The notes under the pieces: generated by a model | Databases searched by the model: none | The model's input: the letters and a program-made list of their open reading frames with translations, nothing else | Told to the model about the DNA's origin: nothing | Assembly: GCA_020747065.1 (NCBI GenBank) | Contig: JAGMVK010000009.1 | Location: forward strand, 310,001-374,000 | DNA: 64,000 nucleotides | Reading direction: 5' to 3' | Source: Cadophora sp. MPI-SDFR-AT-0126 | Lineage: Eukaryota > Ascomycota > Leotiomycetes > Helotiales > Ploettnerulaceae | Position numbers and translations under genes: made by a program | Shown here: positions 24,631 through 34,723 of the stretch, one piece after another | Layout: each line of letters starts with the position of its first letter | How positions within the stretch are numbered: the first letter of the stretch is position 1

Positions 24631-25348
24631 TAGGCGCGGCGGTCACTTTGCCCATGCCTCAGAGATTGGAGAAGAAGTTGAAGCATTGTTGTGGTACTTG
24701 GTGGAGGTTCTTGGTGATTTATGTAATAGGCACGTGGCAATAGTCGGTAATATATTGTACGCAGTTAGGCGTATTCAACTTGCGCTGAATGTTAGGATCT
24801 TTTAGTCTAGTTAATGGAATTAGTATGAGCCTAATCTCAGCCCTCATTACAATTTACTAATAATATAAATATAAGACTGTTGTATTTTTTAAAGTTAACG
24901 ATAGATCTCAAGTTGAGAAAGTGGATTTAATACTGAGCCTGCGGGAATTTATCTTCACAGTGTCTTCTTTGGGGATAGACAGAACGCCGATAGAGTCTAG
25001 GCGAGAGGCGTTCCGCGGGCAATTGAAATAACAGGCCTCCACCAGCGCAGGACCCCAATCATCATTGGAATTAAACTGGAAATTGAGGTTGTGAAACCTT
25101 ACTTTCTGAGAGGCGCAAAAGTGCTTCTTTGTATGATCTTGCACTCAGCGTTAACCCCATTCAGAATATAAGGGGGGGCGGCCCATACTATGTTCTCGAT
25201 AGCTTCAAAGCTTCTTCTGGCAATTGTTAAGCGGAGAAAATAACTACAGCATGCGGCTAACGCTCGAACAAGACATCCCGTCTCTGTATAAACAGAAGTG
25301 TTCTCTCGCAGTTTTCCATGTCACACCTTTCGTTATACAGGCTTCATC
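24631..25348. promoter_or_regulatory. Spacer and promoter of the GPI-anchored SRPBCC-like gene
   Basis: The 5' half is A+T-rich (about 24800-24910). A TATAAAC element at 25287-25293 lies 56 bases before the ATG of the next gene. No gene seen. Confidence 0.5.
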
Positions 25349-26047
25349 ATGAAATATTCACTGGTTTTATCTGCCATCGCTGGCGCATCAAGTATCACCG
25401 CACAGAACAATGCCTCAATAGCAAACAGATGCAGCGATGGCTTGTTTCCCGGAACCGACACCGTGATCTACACGACTCCATATACCTACGCCCAAGTCAT
25501 GTCCATCATCGACGACTATCAAAACCTCACCTGGAGCGGCTCTTCCGAAGGTACAGTCACTATTAACGGCACGGACAACACCGTCGGAACGGCACGCACC
25601 TACGACATAGCCGGCGCCCACGTCGTCGAGACCATCACAGTGCACTCGAAACCTTCAAATGGACCCTACGAGGAAGTGCACACTCTCGATCTCATCACTG
25701 TACCTTCTGCCAACGTGAGCTTCTCGGCTGACTATGACGGCACGACTGTTACCCCGACTTGTGATGGAAAGGCTAGCATCTTCAATTTCACTGCAAACTT
25801 CTGTGCGACGAATGCTACTGTTGCGGGAGCTGTGCTTCACATGATTCATCTCACGGATGCGCAGACTGTGGGGAAGATTTTGGGTGGGCAGAATTTCACG
25901 ACTTGTGATGCTATTTCTAATTCTAATTCGACGACTACGACCACTTCTACGCCTCCTGTTGTCACTGGAAATGCTGCATCAGGTGTATCGGTTTCGGTGT
26001 CGTCTATTCTGCTCACTGTTGGATTGTTGGCTTTGGTTGGAATCTGA
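25349..26047 (+). CDS. Secreted, probably GPI-anchored protein with an SRPBCC/START-like domain
   Basis: One exon, 232 residues from ATG 25349 (an upstream in-frame ATG at 25298 lies before the TATA-proximal leader and would spoil the signal peptide). MKYSLVLSAIAGASSITA is a signal peptide. Residues about 30-150 have the pattern of a helix-grip fold: TPYTYAQVMSIIDDYQNLT, then VGTARTYDIAGAHVVETI, then EEVHTLDLI. The C-terminal half contains Cys residues and sequons, a Ser/Thr-rich spacer (SNSNSTTTTTSTPPV) and a terminal hydrophobic stretch preceded by small residues (GNAASG), the layout of a GPI-anchor signal. Fold assignment is by pattern only. Cell-surface location likely; ligand unknown. 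Confidence 0.72.
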   Translation: MKYSLVLSAIAGASSITAQNNASIANRCSDGLFPGTDTVIYTTPYTYAQVMSIIDDYQNLTWSGSSEGTVTINGTDNTVGTARTYDIAGAHVVETITVHSKPSNGPYEEVHTLDLITVPSANVSFSADYDGTTVTPTCDGKASIFNFTANFCATNATVAGAVLHMIHLTDAQTVGKILGGQNFTTCDAISNSNSTTTTTSTPPVVTGNAASGVSVSVSSILLTVGLLALVGI

Positions 26048-26891
26048 GGATGGAGGGATGACGTAAAATATAATACCTGCACAGTTGGTTATATTTCTTT
26101 CCCTAACAAATCTATGAATTACAAGCAGTGTTATGATTCAGATTGTGCTATTTCGAGAGGGAATGATTTCCATCACTAATTTTTGTGTAGCGGGGTAAGT
26201 GCGGGGTAATGTGAACTCCACAGCTTGGTAATTTCGGGCATATGGTGCTTAAAGGCGATTCCTGTAGCGCTTCACACAGGTTTACAAGGGCTAGATTTAC
26301 AGGGCACAGCACGCTGATGGAATGCTAAGTGGAAATTCCTTCAACTAAAAAATGTTTCGCTTAGTCGTGAGCTCTGTCACTTAACGACAATTCGATATGG
26401 AAGAGCAGAATGAGAGGACCGATGGTTTGGAATCAAACGATCGGCTACAAAGATTTCGCTTTAGAGTACAAACGACTTCGATACCGCGTACCACGCTTCT
26501 CATGTAAATTAAGCTTACATCAGGAGTTTAGCATCGCTACAGATGTCTGACAGCTGGTCAATCCTCTCAAGAGGACAATTCTCAATCTATTTATATCTGA
26601 ATCTGAATACGCAAGTGCGTTCCACGAATGATATCCGATCAAAAAAGTGGCATGCAGGACGTCGTGCCTGCCTATGAGGGAGGCTCGTTTAAATAGGCAG
26701 CATCTTCACGTTGCACTTCAGCCTATCTCGACGACATCCGAACTATCTCCTCAGCACGACAACACGCCAGTGAGGATACAAGACCCAGGACAACTCTTCA
26801 ATGTTAGTGTTATAACTCACAATTGCACTCGCAATTACCCCCTTCTAGAGACTTCCACATCTGAGAACTCCTCCGCCATTGAAAAAACACC
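26048..26891. other. Spacer upstream of the HET gene
   Basis: No gene. A plus-strand frame at 26647-27294 overlaps the start of the HET gene in another phase and is a shadow. The last 200 bases form a C/A-rich leader. Confidence 0.5.
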
Positions 26892-28607
26892 ATGCGCCTC
26901 CTCAACACAACAACCCTTCTCCTCGAAGAATTCATCGGCGATAATATCCCCTACTACTCAATACTCTCTCATCGCTGGGAAAATGAAGAAGTCACATTCC
27001 AAGACCTTCGCGAAGGTCGCGGTCCCGGTATGGCAGGCTACTCCAAGATCACTGGCTGCTGTCGCCAGGCTAAGCTGGACGGCTGGGATTACGCCTGGGT
27101 GGATTCATGCTGCATCGATAAGTCCAGCAGTGCAGAGCTCTCGGAGGCGATCAATTCGATGTTCAAGTGGTACCAGAATGCGGCAGTCTGCTATGCGTAC
27201 TTGTCTGATGTTGGGGAAAGATCGGAATTTGGGAAAAGCCAATGGTTCACTCGTGGTTGGACGCTGCAGGAGCTGCTGGCCCCGGAATTTTTGATATTTT
27301 ACGATAAGAACTGGGTGGCGATCGATACAAAACTTTGCTTACTAGGGGAACTCGAGACAATCACTGGAATTTCTGTGGAGCACTTGACATATTTCGAACG
27401 CGCTTCGATTGCCCAAAAGATGTCCTGGGCTTCTAAAAGACGTACTACTCGGATCGAAGATGAAGCATATTGCTTGATGGGACTTTTCGACATCAATATG
27501 CCGCCGCTTTATGGTGAAGGGAGCAAAGCTTTCTTGCGACTTCAGCTTGAGATACTTCGTACGTCTGACGACGAGACAATCTTTGCCTGGATGTCAGAGC
27601 CAGGTGACAGGTTACTCAGGGGACTGCTGGCGCACTCTGTAGCAAACTTTAGCGAGTCCTCGACATTCACTCAAGGGCGGAAACATCCCAAATACCGACC
27701 ACCCTATTCAGTGACGAATCAAGGGCTCCGAATAGACGCACGCCTTAAAGCTTTAACAGATGACCCTACGCTCCCTCAAGATTATCAAAAGGTTTATCTT
27801 ATGCCCATCAACGTGAGAATTCATGGAGACTCTAAGAAGACTTTGGCATTGCGTGTGGCAAAGCATAGGATCAGAAACGATTTCGGCAGAATCAGAAGCC
27901 CGGGAACGGTGATGGGTGATCATACCGTATGGAGGAGTGGCCAAACAACGATTCACGGTCCACTTAGTGATGGCGACGAACAAGTTTGCTACTTCCCACA
28001 ACGGTCGTACCGTCGTGTTCGGGAGAGTATTGCAATCACAATCAACTTGCATCATCCACCAGACTATGGTTTACTGAGCGTGGTAATGCACAAAAAAGAT
28101 AACTATTGCTACGGTTCTCTCAAAGCTCCTGCCAGCACAATCCGCCTCAATATCAAACCGTACGAGGAAGTGGCTCTAATTTTTGGCCAGCAACGAGTCA
28201 CCTGCTTTGGTCTCTATTTGCGCTCGTATCGTCTTCCACCGACCATCAAAATCATTCGCCAGGAAAATAACTCGCCCAGCGGAGAAGAAGCGTGGGCTAA
28301 GAACCACCACCCAAGCCCAGACAAGGCATCATACCTTTTAAAGTCCGGAGAGTCAATTTCCTACCATATGAGAAGACATCAGGTGGATCCACAGATGATG
28401 TCCGCGGGCGCCAGGACCTACGTGGTTGACGTGACTATTGATCCACAGGGATCTCTGACGTGGCCACGACAGTCTCTTGGACAGAGAAACTCAGATCATG
28501 ACCTTTTGTTGCGATTGGAACTAACTCTGCGAAGAATCTTAGCTGGTACATTGGCTTTGGAAAGCCTTGAAGAATCTCCAGTCGAACTTTTCAAGTCACT
28601 TGACTGA
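26892..28607 (+). CDS. HET-domain (heterokaryon incompatibility) protein, HET-E/HET-D N-domain type
   Basis: One uninterrupted exon, 571 residues. The start MRLLNTTTLLLEEFIGDNIP is the usual opening of this class. HET-domain blocks follow in order: YSILSHRWENEEVTFQDL, AGYSKITGCCRQAKLDG, DYAWVDSCCIDKSSSAELS, AINSMFKWYQNAAVCYAYL, and WFTRGWTLQELLAPEFLIFY. Then comes RTTRIEDEAYCLMGLFDINM, PLYGEGSKAFLRLQLEIL and DDETIFAW, the conserved end of the class. The remaining 300 residues are variable and lack NACHT or WD40 repeats. HET domains trigger cell death when unlike individuals fuse and resemble TIR-type NADase domains. No frameshift or missing block is visible, so the gene looks functional. Confidence 0.93.
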   Translation: MRLLNTTTLLLEEFIGDNIPYYSILSHRWENEEVTFQDLREGRGPGMAGYSKITGCCRQAKLDGWDYAWVDSCCIDKSSSAELSEAINSMFKWYQNAAVCYAYLSDVGERSEFGKSQWFTRGWTLQELLAPEFLIFYDKNWVAIDTKLCLLGELETITGISVEHLTYFERASIAQKMSWASKRRTTRIEDEAYCLMGLFDINMPPLYGEGSKAFLRLQLEILRTSDDETIFAWMSEPGDRLLRGLLAHSVANFSESSTFTQGRKHPKYRPPYSVTNQGLRIDARLKALTDDPTLPQDYQKVYLMPINVRIHGDSKKTLALRVAKHRIRNDFGRIRSPGTVMGDHTVWRSGQTTIHGPLSDGDEQVCYFPQRSYRRVRESIAITINLHHPPDYGLLSVVMHKKDNYCYGSLKAPASTIRLNIKPYEEVALIFGQQRVTCFGLYLRSYRLPPTIKIIRQENNSPSGEEAWAKNHHPSPDKASYLLKSGESISYHMRRHQVDPQMMSAGARTYVVDVTIDPQGSLTWPRQSLGQRNSDHDLLLRLELTLRRILAGTLALESLEESPVELFKSLD

Positions 28608-30123
28608 GGATTACGTGTTGGACAAGCAAGGACAACTCAAACAGCTTTCAACTTACTATCAGCTCAAGGCCAAAATTCTTCCTCAATATCCACTGAAACA
28701 ACCAACCAGTCTCAATGGCATCAAATCACATCTCAAGCATCCTCTCCCACTCTTCCTCACAATCCACCTCTCATCACAAACCGACTATTTCTAAGCGTCC
28801 TATATATAGCTCAGACTTCCATCTCCCAGATTCCCAGACAGATGAGAGTTGCGCTATCCTCCTCCCCTAAAAAGTGCGACTCAGAACACAGCCTGAAGCA
28901 GTCACTAAATCAAGCGAGCTTCACTAAATTTTGAACTACTAAATCCCCCTATGCGGGATGACTTGGCGCTTTCTACAGGCAGCATAACCTGTAGCGCGGT
29001 GTTTGTCGCACTTAGGGGGATAAACGGTAGTCTACCTGATACCCATACCGCTTATTTTCCACCCCCCCCCCCCCCCCCCCCCCCCCCCCACCCCCACCCC
29101 CAAACAGCTTTCTTGACATGGCATGAGACATCACCAAGTGACTTAGAATATTGCAGTTTCCTTCCGCCCTCCCCCTCCCAACCCAACCCTCACCACTAAC
29201 CCCCCCCGCCCCCTTCCCAAAAACACCATTCCACCATCGAGATTCTCACTCCACAATAAAAGGTAACAAAAGGTAGCAAGTAAAAGGTGTGACAAGCGAC
29301 AGGCGACAGCAACACGGACAAAGTTCAATGCCGAAGCCAGAGCCAGAGACAAATCCAAAGTCAAATCCAAAGCCACCACAGTTGGATCAACCAACGTCTG
29401 GGAGAATAACCTTGGAAAGTCATTTTGCAGAAGTGGAGAATTTCGGGGGATTTGCTGTATTTATAGATAGGCATGCATATACAATTACTAGGAAACCATG
29501 AGAGTCCTTTTCTTCGGATGTATGAATTCACTGCTTTCTACTTATCTCACTCAATGGGATTGTTGAGACGCACTTGAACATGAAAACTTTTGGATTAATT
29601 ATTACTATTTTCTATCAACTTCTCCTCTTCTTCTATTCTGAACAGTCAAACCACCAAACCAAACCAAATCAAAACCACTCAGGGTATCCTGCTCCCACTC
29701 AACCTCCAAGTCCAGAAAATTAAAAGTCCAATGAAGCGCCGCCATCGCCTTGGCATCCATCCTCAAGGTCGATTCTCCAACGCAGAAAGTACAAAATTAT
29801 TCTTATCCCCCGTTCCCAATCTCAGAAGCGAAGTGTAGTGTAGTGTATACAGTGTGCACGCAAATTGTACGTGCGTGCGTGTCGTGCCGGGAGTCGTCAG
29901 TCATGACCGTTCATTTCGTCGTGTTGGTCGAAAGATACCATTGTGTGTGTATTGCGTGAGTTAAAATTTGTAGGTTGAAAGTGCCATGTGTAATGGATGC
30001 ATACAAAGTAGCGAGAAGCGAAGAAGAACAAAACGCCGAGATCCGGTACGCCATCGCTTAAGTATCGTACCACTCCTCGAAGGAACAAAACAAGAGAAAT
30101 GCGGATATTCATAGCTCAACCAT
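28608..30123. other. Spacer with poly-C tract
   Basis: Between the ends of the HET gene and the minus-strand GPI gene, so it should hold two 3' UTRs. It carries a 28-base C run and a second C-rich segment near 29199-29211. A plus-strand frame at 29289-29501 has a repetitive Pro/Lys composition and no support. Confidence 0.5.
29062..29089 (+). repeat. Homopolymer run of 28 C, followed by CCCCC/CCCC units
   Basis: Twenty-eight consecutive C, then A, five C, A, and five more C up to 29101. On the other strand this is a long G tract able to form G-quadruplexes; it will be length-unstable and error-prone in sequencing, so the exact length is uncertain. Confidence 0.85.
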
Positions 30124-31064
30124 TTAAAGGAAGTAAGCGACAATCAAGCCCAGAGCAGCGAGGCTTGAGCCGGAATTGAACGCCGCGCTATTGGCGAGGA
30201 CTGGGCCGGTGGTTGAGGATGCAGATGGACCGACTGGAGTAGCTGTTGCGGAGCCGTGGGATGAAGTTGGGATCGTACCGTTTCCGCTTGGGATTGGATG
30301 ACCGGATGGGCTGCCTGTACTTGATGGCTGAACGTAGGTTGTTGGGTGGACATAAGTTGTTGGATGAACATAGGTGGATGTCAGGGTTGAAAGGGTGCTT
30401 GGAGAGCTTGTTGGTGGGCAGTAGGTTGTCGTGAAGGTGCTTGTGCTGGTTGTGGTTGTGCCATCTGTGACGCAAGTCGTGGTGACAGTGCCAGTGGAAG
30501 TGATTGTGGTTGTGCCGTTGGTAGGGTAGGGGTGGATGTAAGTCTTGGTTGTGGTTGGCTCAGGTGTGGATGTAGGATACCCTGAAGAAGTCGTGGTTGG
30601 CTCCGGTGAGTATGTAGGATATCCAGAAGCAGATGTGGAGCTAGCAGAGCTCGAGGACTCAGGGAGAGGCGTGCAGTTTGGAAGGGTGAAGGTGCCATTG
30701 TAGGTTCCGGATCCACCCTGAACTATACAGTTCTTTGCGCAAGCTGCGATACCACTTGTCGGAGATGATTGCCAGCATTGAGACGAGCGAACACCGAATG
30801 GGAAATACCCGGCGAGGTTATCGTTACAATTGCCTGGCTGGCCGACACCATTCGAGCAGCGGATGATGATGTTCGTGCCGAGGGAATCACCTGCGCAGAA
30901 TGCTCCGTTGGGCTTGTCTGCTGGGCAGATGAACTTTCCGGTTGCGTCGTCACTGTGATGTGTTAGTTGAGTGTCCAAGAGTGATGGAATAGGAGGACTG
31001 ACTAGGTGACTTGGGCGCTGGCGAAAGCGGCTGTGGCGGCGAAGAGAAGTGCAGAGTACAGCAT
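30124..31064 (-). CDS. Secreted, GPI-anchored Ser/Thr-rich cell-surface protein with a Cys-rich N-domain
   Basis: Two exons on the minus strand, 31064-31003 and 30952-30124, give 296 residues. MLYSALLFAATAAFASA is a signal peptide. Residues about 25-125 hold eight Cys (FICPADK, FCAG, RCSNG, NCNDN, QCWQ, ACAKNC, NCTP), likely four disulphides. The rest is a mucin-like stalk with short internal repeats (GYPT-P-EPTTT twice; HPTTYV several times) and a Thr-rich core (TTTSTSTFTTTYCPP). The C-terminus ends in a hydrophobic tail after small residues (FNSGSSLAALGLIVAYFL), a GPI signal. A longer frame reading through the intron begins upstream but lacks the signal peptide. Probably a wall-associated adhesin or structural protein; ligand unknown. 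Confidence 0.82.
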
Positions 31065-32633
31065 CTTGTCTATATTCAAGCGAGGTATTCAAGAGTGTTG
31101 GTGTGTTTAGGTTGTTTGAACGAGGGTCTAGGAGCGAGTGACTGTTGTTTAAGTTGAGGGTCTGTGAACGACAGTGGGGGAGATGCAGGAAGTCTGTTAG
31201 GTTGTTGTTGTTTTAATGTGATGAATGATGATCTGAGTGGAAGGAAGGCACGACTTTATATCTAGCCATCTGACCTCACTCTGACCCGCCCGCATCGTAT
31301 TCGATCGGCGGGAAAAATAGAGTTGCCTTAGTTTAGGTTAGGTTGAGTGACAGGCGACATCTGTCATGCAAGCAGCAGCAGCACTAACGTGACAAAGCCC
31401 AAGCAAGCAAGCCAGTCCCCCGGAAAAGGCAGGAACAAATGGGGACGCGAGCACCAAAAGTTAAGCGAGGCACTGCGAGCAGGGGGTCGCCGTGTGGCTG
31501 AGCTGCACCAGCAGGGATGCAACCGACGAATACGAAGCGACAGACCATGAAAAAGAGAGAAAGAGACTGCGGTGACAGACGGAAAACCCAAATACAAGTC
31601 TCATCGGCTGTTCCGCACGCGATTTTAGACTGTAGGGCTGGGAAAGAGTACCTGAAGATCTACTACGAGTATTTTGAGCATGTAGCTTTCACGTTCTTCT
31701 TCTAGTGTCAGTCAGAGCCTCATAGTTGCGCCGCAAGACTCACCGTGGGTATTGACCGGGCCTGCTTTTGCCTTTACGTTCCTCGGCGGGATCACTTTTC
31801 GTCTGATCTCACCCACCAGTCACCAGTCACCACACACGAACACCCACACTCACACCCAAGAAGGCCCGTCATCAGTCACCACCAACCATGAGTGAGCCAT
31901 ATATTGCGACCGGGAATGGCATACGAGGAGCACGCATGGTATGTCATCTCGTAGTGTGGTATTTAGTTGTTCGTACGGCGATACCAAGACAATCAATAGA
32001 TGGGTACACTACGGATTCGCTTCGAGGATAGCTAGAGTTGCATTCTTCACTCGTAAGGTTATTTTGAGAAACTCGCTACCTCTGTCTGGTAAGTAGCACC
32101 AGAGAACAAAGACTGTCGGAAAATCTTGACATCTCCCGATCCATTCCCGACAGAGGCTGGCTTGCAGTGCAACCCGAAGCAACACGAACGACATCATTGT
32201 GGCTTGATTATCCATCGGCGGATTTTCAGTTCTGTGGCTTGATCGAGTCCGGCATTTTCACTCACTAAAAGTTCGACCAATCAACTACCCATGACAAATC
32301 AACGCCACAACCACACCCATCGAGATCGATCTCCAGCTAACCGCGGGGTAATGGAGGACGAGGAGGAGAAGGTGGCATGCGATTTGCAACTCCTCTCCTC
32401 CTGAGAAACTTACAACTTCTAATGATTCCCTAATCCTTACTCTTACAGTACTGACTGACCTTCTTCAACCTTCTTTCTTGCTCTCATCTGAATAGTCAAG
32501 GTTCGTAAGCAACCGCCGTCAATCCAGAAGTGGAAATTGATCAAATCAGTCACTTGACCGCCACTCACACCTCGGCATCAACTCGACCTCGTATTCCCAA
32601 CCACCACCCTGGCTGCCCGGGTACTCTACCGCC
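31065..32633. other. Divergent promoter region
   Basis: Lies between the starts of the minus-strand GPI-anchored gene and the plus-strand DsbA-like gene. No gene seen. Short CA-rich and GCA-repeat stretches occur near 31370 and 31800-31860. Confidence 0.5.
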
Positions 32634-34125
32634 ATGTACGATTCCACGATAAACTTCACACTCGACACCATCTGCCCATGTAAGCTTTGCCAGCCATTAC
32701 CTCTCCAGCCTGCTGATTCACATCACCCACACGACAATGATTCCTGAGAAAGAGTATTGGCTGACAGATAGAGACAGGGACCTATCTGGCCAAGAAGAGG
32801 TAAGTAGTAGGCTATTGATTTTCCTCTCAATCGATAGGTAGGGTGAGGTGAGATGGCTTGATGAAAAAGCTTACTTGGCTTGCTAATATTTGGGGGCAAC
32901 GTTGCATAGGCTTGATGAAGGTATGTACTTGTGCTGCAAAGTTTAGTTTTGTTCTTCCTCGTGTGGCTTGCGCAAGCCCGTAAGGCCGGATTTGGACGGG
33001 CTCGTGCAGCACGCCACGTGAGATTTATATCACGTGATAAGTATCAACTCTCCTCGCCTCGATCTTCCTGGCCGTGCCTTGGCCTAGAGTTCTGGAGTTG
33101 GATATTCTAGCGATACTGAACTTTGAAAGTCTTGTAACTAACACTTACTCTTAGCCCTCCGCCTCGTAAGAGCAACAGATGCTTCCTCCAAGGTGAACTT
33201 CACGGTCGTGTATCAGCCTTACCAACTCTACCCCGAAGCCAGCGTAGAAGGCGAAGATAAATATGAGTGGTATAAGAAATCGAAGTATATCCCCCCTGCC
33301 TCTCTCTTCTCCTCTTCCCGCATCCCTTTTCCGATGTAATTGAAATCCAAGAGAAAGGAGAGAAAAAGCAAAAGAATACCAGCTAACTCACCACAGATAT
33401 GGCGACTCCGAAGAGAAAATGAAAATGTACACCACCCTCATGACAGCCTACGGCGCCTCTTCCGGAATCTCCTACAAGTTCGGCGGCACAGTAGCCAACA
33501 CTCTCCAAGCGCATCGCGTGATCCAGCATTTCCAGGAATCCGACGGTCCGGAAGTGGCGGATCGGTTGATCAATGCGCTGTACAGGATGTATTTTGAGGA
33601 GGAGAGGCACCCGAGTAGTAAGGAGACGTTGGTGGAGGCTTGTAAAGAGGCGGGGATTGAGGAGGGGGTTGCGAGGGGGGTTATCGAGGATGAATAGTAA
33701 GTTGGCCGTTTTCTTTTTTGTTTTTTAATTTAGCTTGCACACTCGTCTTTGCGTTGACCGTTTTTCTTGCATTCTGTACTGGGATGGAATGGAAAGTATC
33801 CGTCTTCTGATCTTTCCTTCATTCTTACATCTTTGCGTTGTGTAGCATCACCAAGGCGAGGCGAGTAGAGGGGAAGAGAGGCGAGTGGTCGGAGATTGAC
33901 TGAGAGGTTTTTCATAAGGAGAGGATGATGCTGATTCTATTCTTTCGATATAGTGAAGGCCTACAAGACGTAAAAAGCAAGATCCGCGAGCAGGCCGGAA
34001 ACGGGATCGATAGCGTGCCATTTGTGGTTGTAGAAGGCAGGAGGAGGGATCTGACATTGCAGGGGGCAAAGGAAGTAGGGGAATATGTCAAAGCCTTGGA
34101 GCAGATTGTTAAGGAGAGTACTTGA
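32634..34125 (+). CDS. DsbA-like thioredoxin-fold protein (FrnE / 2-hydroxychromene-2-carboxylate isomerase type)
   Basis: Six exons: 32634-32679, 32778-32799, 32910-32920, 33155-33284, 33397-33696 and 33954-34125, giving 226 residues. Exons 2 and 3 are only 22 and 11 nt. The spliced start MYDSTINFTLDTICPWTYLA matches the family's first strand and active site; the site is Cys14-Pro-Trp-Thr, so only one Cys is present, as in many fungal members and in the isomerase branch. Further signatures are VVYQPYQLYPEA, GTVANTLQAHRVIQHFQES and the closing cis-Pro region GIDSVPFVVVEGRRRDL, then LQGAKEVGEYVKAL. No signal peptide, so likely cytosolic or organellar. It may act as an oxidoreductase or a glutathione-dependent isomerase. 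All five introns have GT-AG ends and restore frame. Confidence 0.9.
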
Positions 34126-34723
34126 GTTTGACTTGTAATCAAAGCCTGTATTGTATCGACTTGAGATAGTTCTAATCGGTTAGCCCTGATAGCTGGGAAG
34201 GGGCTACTTTCAACTATGCCGTAGAGGTAATAGTTAACAGTTTGAGATTAAATTTGAAGTGATGAAATGGCGATGGAAATAACTTCCATTTTTACCTCGA
34301 AATCGTGTCTGGTACAGAGTGTACGGCGCTCTCAGCTCGACCCCACTGTCTCACAGCTATCATTTCAAATCTCCCTATCGTGCGTTAGTCTTCATTCCTC
34401 GCTTGAAGGTGGTGCGGTCCAAAACTGCGGGGTTGACTGAAGCCCCGATGTTCGAGACATCTCTAGTAGCCAAGTACAGATACCCCATTGGTGAAATAAG
34501 TGATAGCTAGTTTGGCTTCTGTTGGAATTGCAAGCCCGGGTCACTAGGTGGTGAGGACTGTAAAAAGTGCCCCGCGCTCATGATAGCTACCTGTCCCCAG
34601 TTCCATCTCAGCTGTCATTGTGAAATGCGTATTGCCTCAGATTATGAGCAGGGCAAACTGTTCTCCAATGACAACGGCTTCCTCAGCAGAGTCGTAAGCC
34701 GGATCCGTACTCTATCTCTAATC
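34126..34723. other. Spacer, nothing recognised
   Basis: Holds the 3' UTR of the DsbA-like gene and the leader of the next. The frame of the next gene is open back to 34580, but that extension is compositionally unlike the protein and is taken as leader. Confidence 0.4.

Noticed and set aside
31450..31520. AGTTAAGC motif, possible 5S rRNA
   Set aside because: Only the short box matches; the rest of a 5S gene is absent.
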